From Providencia stuartii (GTDB taxonomy: Bacteria; Pseudomonadota; Gammaproteobacteria; Enterobacterales; Enterobacteriaceae): DNA of 64,000 nt. A model generated the notes under the pieces. It had not been told where the DNA came from. It saw only the letters and a program-made list of their open reading frames with translations, and ran no database searches. The position numbers and the translations under genes are program-made. Location of the stretch: positions 1,550,001 through 1,614,000 of the forward strand of contig NZ_CP119546.1 in the NCBI RefSeq assembly GCF_029277985.1, in the 5' to 3' direction. How positions within the stretch are numbered: the stretch's first letter is position 1; each line of letters begins with the position of its first letter. This document shows, piece by piece, positions 28,680-35,946 of this stretch.

Positions 28680-29172
28680 TTAAACCGCCTCCTTGTAATG
28701 CATAAAATCGTCCTTCAAAACGGTAATACCACGCAATGAGTGGCGTGGTTATTTCATGGTATTGTTCGGATGTGAGAACTTGAGGCATATTGTGCGTCAC
28801 ACGAGGATCATAAAACCGAAATAAGGCTGTTTTGCCATTGGGTAAACTGACATTAAGTCGTTCAGAGAAGTAAATAGCTAATTTATTAATCGATGAATCA
28901 CTGGCTATCCATGACAGCGCTGGCGATTCGTTTTCCAATTGCATTAAATCTGCAAGTAAATCATATCGTTTTGTCACGTCAATCAGCCAAGGGCCAGCCC
29001 ATGCTATTTCAGTATCTGATCCTCCCTGTCTAAATAAAGGACTTGCTGACCCAAATTTATCTTGAAGTTCTTCGTCAAAGTAACGTTCATATTGCAGACC
29101 ACAGATTAAACAATAATGCTTTGCATCAGGATAGTGTTCAAAATAGTTAAAAATAGGATGCTGATTATGCAT
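28669..29172 (-). CDS. DUF4123 type VI effector adaptor (TecT-like)
   Basis: This 167-residue protein shows the DUF4123 pattern: an N-terminal DA..Y.L.CGLQYE, then SPLFRQGG, AGPWLIDV, a central SW..SD.S...LA..F...L.V.LP.GK, the FRFYDPRV motif and a C-terminal W-Y-Y. DUF4123 proteins load effectors onto PAAR/VgrG spikes. It lies 6 bases after the PAAR gene and overlaps the next gene, so a single transcript is likely. Confidence 0.85.
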   Translation of the reverse strand: MHNQHPIFNYFEHYPDAKHYCLICGLQYERYFDEELQDKFGSASPLFRQGGSDTEIAWAGPWLIDVTKRYDLLADLMQLENESPALSWIASDSSINKLAIYFSERLNVSLPNGKTALFRFYDPRVTHNMPQVLTSEQYHEITTPLIAWYYRFEGRFYALQGGGLNAV

Positions 29173-29178
29173 TTATCA

Positions 29179-29577
29179 TTATCCTTCTCGAACGACAAGC
29201 ATTTGCCCAGACTCAGCTGCTTTCATTAAGCAACTAATGCAAATTTTATTCGTTATAGCAGGGAAGATAGTTGAAGCTGTTTCTGGAGAGGCAGCCCCAC
29301 TTTCATCGCTATAGCAATCCTGAATTGAGTTAATAAATCGTGCATGACAAGGGCAAGAGCTAAAGCTTTCAAGTGTTCCTGCGTGTTTTCTATCTTCAAG
29401 CCACACACTATTTACACCTCCGAGAATTCTGTATGCTCCTGAATGTTTGCCACAACTGACCATATCGCCTTCACGAGCACCAGCAACACCATACCACTGC
29501 ATGGTATTGTCTCCCGTTAATATTTGTCCTCCGCAGGTTGTTCTATCACCAACCCGCAAAAAATATCCTATTGCCAT
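29179..29577 (-). CDS. PAAR-domain T6SS spike-tip protein
   Basis: This 132-residue protein opens MAIGYFLRVGDRTTCGGQIL, the standard PAAR start. It continues GVAGAREGDMVSCGKHSGAYRI, giving the PAAR repeats and metal-site Cys/His, and ends in a Cys-containing tail and LVVREG. It should cap VgrG and carry the nuclease through the DUF4123 adaptor. I chose the ATG at 29577, 7 bases behind AGGGA; an ATG eight codons earlier is weaker. It is the first gene of the five-gene module. Confidence 0.88.
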   Translation of the reverse strand: MAIGYFLRVGDRTTCGGQILTGDNTMQWYGVAGAREGDMVSCGKHSGAYRILGGVNSVWLEDRKHAGTLESFSSCPCHARFINSIQDCYSDESGAASPETASTIFPAITNKICISCLMKAAESGQMLVVREG

Positions 29578-29789
29578 AATTGTCCCTACGATAAAATTCA
29601 TCTCAGTATTATTTTATACTTAAGTGGAATTTACAATGCAAAAATAAAGTCTAGTAAAATTAATTGGTTTTTATTTCTTGATTATCATAAATAATTAGGG
29701 GGAGAATAATGGTAGGTATATGGTAAATAAAAATGGCAGATCATTCATTCTGCCATACGTTACTTTGATAGAAAGCTAAAAAATGATTA

Positions 29790-30239
29790 TTAATTTCCTG
29801 CTATCGAAACCTTAGCCAACTCTGGATTATTGGCCTGAAAGGTCGATAGTGGTAATTCAACCTTATGTCCATTTTGCTCTTCTACTGCTTTAATCACTTC
29901 AAACTCAGCAATATCTTCACAAGGTATTTCCAGTCCTGCAAAGGTGGCACGAGTGGCGCTAGAATCGCCAAAAGGTTCCACTTCCAGTACCGTATCCCCT
30001 AATACTTTTCCTTGCCCATCTTTCATTCTTAAGGTTATCTCAAGGGCACCAAACTCCGCATGGTCTAACACCATATGGCTACCGCCATTATCGAGGGTAA
30101 ATGAGTAACCACAGTAGCCTTGGTTAATAAAGTTTGAACTTGTATGCGTGATGCTCGCATAACGCTGTTGTTCTTCAGCCAAGCTAAATGTACTGACTGC
30201 CAATAAACTCATCGCAAAAATGCTCTTTATCTTATTCAT
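29790..30239 (-). CDS. Small secreted protein, possibly IrmA-like
   Basis: This 149-residue precursor has a clear signal peptide (residues 1-21, cleavage near SLA-EE). The mature part is beta-rich with two cysteines (in GYCGYSF and IPCEDI). Size and the RYxS..xxxSxxIxQGYCGYS motif recall the secreted IrmA family of pathogenic E. coli, but I cannot confirm this. It is monocistronic and 212 bases upstream of the PAAR gene on the same strand. It could instead be a periplasmic immunity protein. Confidence 0.55.
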   Translation of the reverse strand: MNKIKSIFAMSLLAVSTFSLAEEQQRYASITHTSSNFINQGYCGYSFTLDNGGSHMVLDHAEFGALEITLRMKDGQGKVLGDTVLEVEPFGDSSATRATFAGLEIPCEDIAEFEVIKAVEEQNGHKVELPLSTFQANNPELAKVSIAGN

Positions 30240-30304
30240 TACGTTACCTTTAGTTATCTTTTATCATGCTCGCTACCACAAGCGATGGTAGCGAGCATCT
30301 AGAT

Positions 30305-30538
30305 TTATTGTTGATTGGTTTGCAATCCGCCTTTAGTGCAGTCTATTTCTTTCCAACGTGGGCGTTTTTTACCTGATAATTCTTTTTGCTGGTTCCAATA
30401 ACCTATCGGATAGCGTTTGACGATAATACCGTTGGCATCAATATCAACTGACGAATATTGCCCGTTATTTATGTATCCTTTTTGGACATAGGCATTAGGG
30501 CTATAAGTACCTGTATCCAGTAATCTAATTGGGTGCAA
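30305..30538 (-). pseudogene. Fragment of an unidentified protein
   Basis: A 77-codon frame ends with an aromatic, Lys-rich tail (YPIGYWNQQKEL, then PRWKEIDC). There is no good ribosome site and the first residues look internal, so it is probably the 3' end of a lost gene, perhaps an effector. No family is recognised. The following 30540-30760 stretch is AT-rich and empty. Confidence 0.35.
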
Positions 30539-30762
30539 AAAGAGGTTTGGAATGAATGAGATAGTGCTGATAGGAGAGGTTTAAAGTGAGAGTACTGAGG
30601 TATATTACTCCTTGAAATAAAAGAAATTATAGTTATTCAAAGAGATAATATATATCTGAGATTTTTTGAAATAATGCTGATTTATAAAAAGGGACTGTAA
30701 CGACAAAGCCTAGAATTTTTTATTATCTGTAATCAATAGAATAAATTATGTTTTATTACGAG

Positions 30763-30822
30763 CAGTTATTTTTCCTCACTCGCCAAGCCGGACTTGCGAT
30801 CATTCGGCTGGCTGAGAGGATG
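30763..30822 (+). pseudogene. symE 3'-end remnant
   Basis: The frame reads LFFLTRQAGLAIIRLAERM, matching the SymE C-terminal piece YPLTR.AGQLIIRLAE at 23.2 kb. Similarity continues past it: TGTGGA...TCCT...ATTA occurs at both 23.26 kb and 30.84 kb. It lies 47 bases before the convergent SUKH gene end. Confidence 0.5.
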
Positions 30823-30868
30823 TTAGTTAGGTCAGGAAAGCTCTGTGTGGACTGGGTCCTATTACTTA

Positions 30869-31393
30869 TTAAACAATAATAAGTTCTCCATATTGATCGA
30901 AAGATGCTTTCACATCGTAATTTCGAGTGTACACATTAACAATATGCCTTAAATAGTTTTTAAGCTCCCAATGAGTCGCCTCTATCGTTTCTTCATTTTC
31001 ATCATATTGATAAACAACATTAGGGTTATCGGATGTTGTTAGAACAAAAAAATACTGTGTATAGCTTTCTACAGAGATAAAAAATGGTTTTTGTTTCATC
31101 AAATCATATCTCTGAGCTGAGGGAAGCTCATATCGTAGAGCATCTTGATATAATACAGTCCCCCTAACTGTTTGCCCATTTCTATAGAAAATAAGAGGGT
31201 CATCACCGAATAAACCTCCGCTACAACGCCCAATAGTTGCTAGGAAATCATATAATTGTCCTTTTACTTCAATATCATATAACCGTTCAATTTTTTTAAT
31301 TTCATCAACTGAATATCCTCGCATATAGCTAGCATTGATCGGCAATTCTGGATAAACAGAATGTAGGTATTCAATTAGAGCTGTACTTGTCAT
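30869..31393 (-). CDS. SMI1/KNR4 (SUKH) family immunity protein
   Basis: This 174-residue cytoplasmic protein has a SUKH fold signature: an N-terminal helix, then EIKKIERLYDIEVKGQLYDFL followed by GG-L-F-GDDPL, a central beta hairpin with FFVLTT and a C-terminal strand YGELIIV. SUKH proteins are broad immunity proteins for nuclease and other polymorphic toxins. No toxin gene is next to it, so it is an orphan. It has a GGAGAAA ribosome site and faces a symE remnant. Confidence 0.75.
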   Translation of the reverse strand: MTSTALIEYLHSVYPELPINASYMRGYSVDEIKKIERLYDIEVKGQLYDFLATIGRCSGGLFGDDPLIFYRNGQTVRGTVLYQDALRYELPSAQRYDLMKQKPFFISVESYTQYFFVLTTSDNPNVVYQYDENEETIEATHWELKNYLRHIVNVYTRNYDVKASFDQYGELIIV

Positions 31394-31627
31394 TTATTTT
31401 CTCCTGTAGAATTGAGATAAGTTTTGTCTTGCAGTTAAGGTGCTATGCTTGCGATTAGCGATGGTTATTATGTTTTTCGTTTTTTGATGACTGACTTTAA
31501 GGGTAAGGATGTAACATAAAAGATAAATAGCTAAAGAACACGTTATACAGTGAGTTTCTTGCCTAGCTCATGACTCATCTTTGTCGGTAATCAAATGAAA
31601 TAAATGAATTTTACGAATATTCTCTTT

Positions 31628-31672
31628 CCGCTCATTTACCAAATCGGATAGTTGGTTATCCGGCTGGTTTAG
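31628..31672 (+). pseudogene. symE 3'-end remnant
   Basis: The frame reads PLIYQIG, stop, LVIRLV, stop, which aligns with PLTRQAG.LIIRLAE of the other copies. It ends one base before the stop codon of the convergent CdiI-like gene. Confidence 0.45.
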
Positions 31673-31673
31673 C

Positions 31674-32054
31674 TTATGTATAGCGTTCTTTAAGTCTCAT
31701 CATTGAGCGCTCTACCGCTTCTTTTTTTTCTGGATGCTCAGTTATATAATTATCCGTTATGACTTGCATTAACCCAACAAATTTCTGAGGTGAAATAGTC
31801 GAATTTTCGTAGTCTCCAAACATAAAGCTAACCTCATCAAATTCATCAGGTATATCCCAATCTTGGTCTAGTGCGTAACCATTACCTTCTGAAGGAGAAA
31901 AACCATGTCCTTCACTAGCTGTACTTAAAAATGTGGGATACGTCATTTTATTATTTTCTAACGTTTCAAAAATAATATCATATAAGTCCCTGCCATTATT
32001 TTCATATAGGTCTTTCTTTATATTTATTAACCAATTTAATTTGCCAATAATCAC
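31674..32054 (-). CDS. CdiI-like orphan immunity protein
   Basis: This 126-residue acidic protein has the pattern EVSFMFGDYE...S...F..LM..I.DNYI..HPE.K..VE, which resembles annotated ribonuclease-toxin CdiI immunity proteins as I recall them. The length fits. No CdiA is present beside it; the only CdiA trace is 9 kb to the left. It converges on a symE remnant. Nothing is seen in the 165 bases before the next gene. Confidence 0.55.
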   Translation of the reverse strand: MIIGKLNWLINIKKDLYENNGRDLYDIIFETLENNKMTYPTFLSTASEGHGFSPSEGNGYALDQDWDIPDEFDEVSFMFGDYENSTISPQKFVGLMQVITDNYITEHPEKKEAVERSMMRLKERYT

Positions 32055-32219
32055 TTTTTAGCTCTCGGTGAGATTGTTATAAATGCGTTATTGATTTATT
32101 CAGTCATTCATTTTGAATTGAATAGCTCAAGAGATATTCAGTGTAGCAAATTTAAGCCGATGTGGCCTCCCTTACTAACGAAAGGCCTAATTATATTAAA
32201 TGATAATCATCATCTAAGT

Positions 32220-32870
32220 TTATTCGTTCGTCTCAATAGCATCTCGGAACATAGCATCCAGTGTTTCAGTTGCTTCTAATAGTGTATCAAGGGCATCTCT
32301 TAGAGGGGAAAACACCTCATCTTCTACTGGGAATTCACCGTTGAGTCCCCAACAATTACAAAGTAATTTTAAATCAATTATAACGGGGAGAAAATAGTTG
32401 CCCTTTCCCTGATCCCTTAAGCCTATTTTTATTAGTTTTTCTTTGCCTTCATTATGTTTTTCAGAAATCGAATTGTTATAATTAGCCAGCTTTCTGGCTC
32501 CTCCAAAATGCGCGGCATTCAATTTAAATTCGAAACCAAAACTCCCTTGTTCAATACCCTGAGCTGCTAGAACGGCTAAGGTATAGTCGAGTTCTTCATC
32601 AACTGTTGTCTTCGTTTCAAACCAGTATTTCCAGTTATTATTCTCAATGACCCAATTTTTCGGTGCGAGCCAACAATAACGTTTGTGTTCATAATTAGCA
32701 TCACCCGCCAAATTATTGCTTTTGATAAACCGGTCGATACACTTATCAAAACTTTTCCAGAAAGCAGGTTCTATATGTTGTTCAAAATAAACAACTGCTT
32801 CGTTAAACATTTTCAGTTGTGAAAGAAGTTGTACGCCTGCTTGGCGTTCTGTTTCACTGAGCTTATTCAT
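32220..32870 (-). CDS. Hypothetical protein paired with a PDDEXK nuclease-like gene
   Basis: This 216-residue soluble protein is rich in Trp, Asn and acidic residues and has helical ends (residues 5-45 and 185-215). No family is recognised. The central part, RYCWLAPKNWVIENNNWKYW, may be a beta sheet. It starts 15 bases after the PD-(D/E)XK gene on the same strand, so the two form an operon. A regulator, inhibitor or substrate-recognition partner is possible. Confidence 0.5.
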   Translation of the reverse strand: MNKLSETERQAGVQLLSQLKMFNEAVVYFEQHIEPAFWKSFDKCIDRFIKSNNLAGDANYEHKRYCWLAPKNWVIENNNWKYWFETKTTVDEELDYTLAVLAAQGIEQGSFGFEFKLNAAHFGGARKLANYNNSISEKHNEGKEKLIKIGLRDQGKGNYFLPVIIDLKLLCNCWGLNGEFPVEDEVFSPLRDALDTLLEATETLDAMFRDAIETNE

Positions 32871-32885
32871 ATTTATTCCTTTGAA

Positions 32886-33656
32886 TTAAAATGTACGAAT
32901 TCGATTAAGAAAACAAAATACGGCATGAGCGGCTATCTGACGCGACGGTGAGCTTTTTTCAGCAGAATCGAGTTTGTTATAGTGCGATTGCAATGGGTCT
33001 TCTAGATTTGTGGCGAGTTGGCGCCATGATAAACATGGCACATTTTCAGGTTTGAACTCTGAACCTAGAGTCTGTGGCTCTTTCCCTTGTGGCGTTAAAA
33101 AGACAACCGCCCATGGGCGTGACATGGAACGCTGTTCCGCATCCCTACAGTATCGGGCTATTTGTTCCGGCTGTTCATTGGCATCAATTTTTACTTCAAT
33201 AAATAGGAGAAAATTATCTGCGTCGATTTCTATATCAACACGATTAGTACTATCACCTGTAGGATTGGTTTCAACTTGTACTCGACAATAGCGATGATAA
33301 TCTTCTGGAATATCATTTCTGTTACATCGTATCATCTGTAGAAGTGTTTGCAGCGGCAATCTACCGAAAGCATGGGTTCCCTCAGGATCAAGAAGCCAAG
33401 CAAGGATGGCTGTGTTGCGAATTTCTTTACGTTCAAGGCCTGCTACTTCCCATGGATCAAAAGATAAAGCACGATGTTGTACTAATCTCAATGGTTCAGA
33501 AAGTCGGTTGAAAAACTGAGTTAGCTCTGCTGTATTGATATCAATTTTGGGGCGGTTTTTTTCTCTAGCCCAATCGATATTTTTAGGCCATTGCTTAAAA
33601 AATTCTGGAATCCAATTTGCCAGAGATGAATCGCGATGTTCCGTTAAGTTATCCAT
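32886..33656 (-). CDS. PD-(D/E)XK nuclease-superfamily protein (PDDEXK_4 type)
   Basis: This 256-residue protein has the PDDEXK_4 features: E79 in ERKEIRNTAILAWLLDPEGT, then D141 in RVDIEID and E154-V-K156 in LFIEVKIDANEQPEQIARY, the D...ExK site with its Q-IxRY follow-up. An aromatic C-terminal region completes the domain. Such proteins are common in defence islands and are predicted DNA endonucleases. It heads a two-gene operon with an unknown partner. Its target and in vivo role are unknown. Confidence 0.75.
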   Translation of the reverse strand: MDNLTEHRDSSLANWIPEFFKQWPKNIDWAREKNRPKIDINTAELTQFFNRLSEPLRLVQHRALSFDPWEVAGLERKEIRNTAILAWLLDPEGTHAFGRLPLQTLLQMIRCNRNDIPEDYHRYCRVQVETNPTGDSTNRVDIEIDADNFLLFIEVKIDANEQPEQIARYCRDAEQRSMSRPWAVVFLTPQGKEPQTLGSEFKPENVPCLSWRQLATNLEDPLQSHYNKLDSAEKSSPSRQIAAHAVFCFLNRIRTF

Positions 33657-33883
33657 TCGGAATAATTCCTGTTGATGACCTGTGTATTTCAGAGTAATGA
33701 ACGCTAAGGTTAATACTTTTTCTTACTTATACAATCGATTATGCCAGTAAATAGATAGCTGGTATGGAGTATGAGTAACAAATTGAACTAAGTACCCTAG
33801 TCAACACGATATTGCTATACAAGAATATAAGTAACTATAATCAGCTGGGTTGTCATTAAGTTAGGGAAATAATTAAGATTCCT

Positions 33884-34447
33884 ATGGAATATCAATTCAA
33901 ATCATACAGTCAGGGTAACAAGAACAAAATAATTTGTGTTTACTGTGGCGTTGTTCTTGTTGTCATTTGGATGGCATTCATGTATTGGTCAATAATATTA
34001 GGCCATAGAACAGTTATGTTTGAATGGTTTCCTCAATGGACTATTTCTATTACGTTTGCTTCTATTGTAAGTGTAATTGGTGGAATTTGGAGCATTTTAC
34101 GTCGTCCGTTAAAAAGCGCATTTAAAAATTTTCTATGGTCTGGGTTCGCTGGTTTTATGTTAATCGTTCCTGTGTTTGATGTACTGACGTATTTACTAAC
34201 AAACAAAACCATTCGCTACCAAACAGAATATGAAATCACATCACCGGGCCCTAGTACTAGCCGATTTAGTCGATGTGATCACGGTATATGGATAAAAGAA
34301 ACCTATACTGAACAATGGAAATTACTTTGTATTAGCAATCCAAAATCGAAAACCAAAGAAAACACAGGTATGGTATGGGTTACAACAAAAACGGGCCCTA
34401 TCGGCGCATATATTGTTGATTACCAGTTTTCTCCTTTGAATCTTTAA
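33884..34447 (+). CDS. Hypothetical membrane protein
   Basis: This 187-residue protein has three membrane segments (about 17-37, 50-68 and 85-105) followed by an 80-residue soluble tail, SPGPSTSRFSRCDHGIW onward, probably on the periplasmic side. I do not recognise it. It stands between the PDDEXK pair (opposite strand) and the HEAT gene (same strand, 115 bases away). A membrane immunity protein or a defence-system membrane part are both possible. Confidence 0.45.
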   Translation: MEYQFKSYSQGNKNKIICVYCGVVLVVIWMAFMYWSIILGHRTVMFEWFPQWTISITFASIVSVIGGIWSILRRPLKSAFKNFLWSGFAGFMLIVPVFDVLTYLLTNKTIRYQTEYEITSPGPSTSRFSRCDHGIWIKETYTEQWKLLCISNPKSKTKENTGMVWVTTKTGPIGAYIVDYQFSPLNL

Positions 34448-34562
34448 CTCTGATTTACCTTTATACTAAATGCAATTTTGATTCGTAGTGACTAGATTGT
34501 TTTAGCGTGTATTTACCTTGCATGGAAGTGAATATTATCAATTACGGATAACGAGAGGGATT

Positions 34563-35570
34563 ATGTTACAACAAGATAGCCTTAAACAAGATGTTATTGC
34601 ATCTGTAAAAAAATCATTAAATATTGAACATTTTTACCACAGAATTAGACCTGATATTTCGCCATTCATTAGTGCAACGTCGAAGTTATTACTCAAAAAC
34701 CTTGATGAGTGGGAACGTATAATTCGTTGGCAGATTGATGCATTTCTCCTGCAAAATAACGCTCTACTGACTAAAGTTAATAGCCAATTAATTGGCTCTC
34801 TCAGATGGCTGGATTTATGTAATGCTGATGGCTTCAAGCGAGAGCGAGCACTAAAGATGCTGACGGGTGGTGCACCAAACAGTTTTTTACTTGCTTTGAT
34901 GTTTCGAAAACTGAATGACTGGGTGCCTGAAGTCAGAGTTGCTGCACGTAATGCATTGCCATTAATTGCGGAAAAAACAGACCCAGAGATTATCGTTGAT
35001 GTGTTATTTATCATGCTTCCCTATTGGAACTCGTGGGGAAGGATAGGGGATGATGAAAAACAAATTCTATTGAGTATTATTGCAATGAATAAAGTTGCAG
35101 AATCTCTTAAAAATCGACTGATATTATCTACTTCAGGACCCGCTGCTACCATATTTGCACAGGCTGGTCGTGTTGATGTATTAGATAAATTTCTGACTGA
35201 AATTGCTGAATTATCGGTGCAGCCTGCCTTGCGAGCTAAAGCATATCGTTGCTTATTAGAAAGCAAATTTGTTTGGGCTGAAGGATGTGAATTTAAATGG
35301 ATAGACAAAAGGTATGGCATACAGCAACGAACTCCTGTTTTAAGAGAAAGAAGAATAGAGACTAAAATTCCTTTTATTGAGTATTTAAAAATGGCGGTAA
35401 TTGATCGTTCTCCTATGGTTCGCCGTATTGCTGGAGAAATGCTAATCAAGCAGCTAGAAAATATTGGGGATGATGCATTTAAATTAGCAGAATTGCTGGC
35501 ATCCGATAAAACAGCCGCAGTAGCAGAACGAGGCCTGTTTGCATTGAAAGATTTAGCTAAGCAGACATAA
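34563..35570 (+). CDS. HEAT-repeat protein
   Basis: This 335-residue all-helical protein has HEAT-like repeats, seen as LMFRKLNDWVPEVRVAARNA (about 118-137), AVIDRSPMVRRIAGEMLIKQL (about 280-300) and LASDKTAAVAERGLFALKDL (about 313-332). The ATG at 34563 follows GAGAGGGA, so the earlier in-frame ATG is unlikely. Such scaffolds bind proteins or DNA. It precedes the large NTPase by 376 bases on the same strand. A functional link is possible but not shown. Confidence 0.6.
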   Translation: MLQQDSLKQDVIASVKKSLNIEHFYHRIRPDISPFISATSKLLLKNLDEWERIIRWQIDAFLLQNNALLTKVNSQLIGSLRWLDLCNADGFKRERALKMLTGGAPNSFLLALMFRKLNDWVPEVRVAARNALPLIAEKTDPEIIVDVLFIMLPYWNSWGRIGDDEKQILLSIIAMNKVAESLKNRLILSTSGPAATIFAQAGRVDVLDKFLTEIAELSVQPALRAKAYRCLLESKFVWAEGCEFKWIDKRYGIQQRTPVLRERRIETKIPFIEYLKMAVIDRSPMVRRIAGEMLIKQLENIGDDAFKLAELLASDKTAAVAERGLFALKDLAKQT

Positions 35571-35946
35571 ATATATAACCATGTTCCAGTGGCGATTTAA
35601 ATCACCACCAAACCTATTCATAATTATTTCTGGCTATAGCTAATACTCCGTGAATTGCATTGTAGTGTTTTTAGCGTTTTGTCGTTAAGTAACTTAGCCT
35701 ATTCATTAATGCAGTTCGGTCTAGTTCAAACGTTAATGAATTTTGATTTAAGCAATACCTACTGTTAGCTGGGTAGTGGACTAATGAGACAGTGGCTATT
35801 CAGTATTAGCTCCGCCGCTTGAGTAGTCTTTACTGTGATTGTTCTACTCATTCTATACCTTATACATGCACTATTAGCTCAACTCGATATAATAGTTTCA
35901 TTTCCGGCAATTTAAGTGCCAATATTTTCGTTAAAAAGTCTAAGCC
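35571..35946. other. Gene-free spacer before the STAND-type gene
   Basis: No convincing gene, hairpin or repeat is seen. A short frame at 35819-36004 overlaps the next gene in another phase and is not supported. The promoter of the large NTPase gene is probably here. Confidence 0.45.

Noticed and set aside
34634..35014. 126-codon minus-strand ORF inside the HEAT gene
   Set aside because: The HEAT frame has a strong ribosome site and repeat structure; the opposite frame is a shadow.
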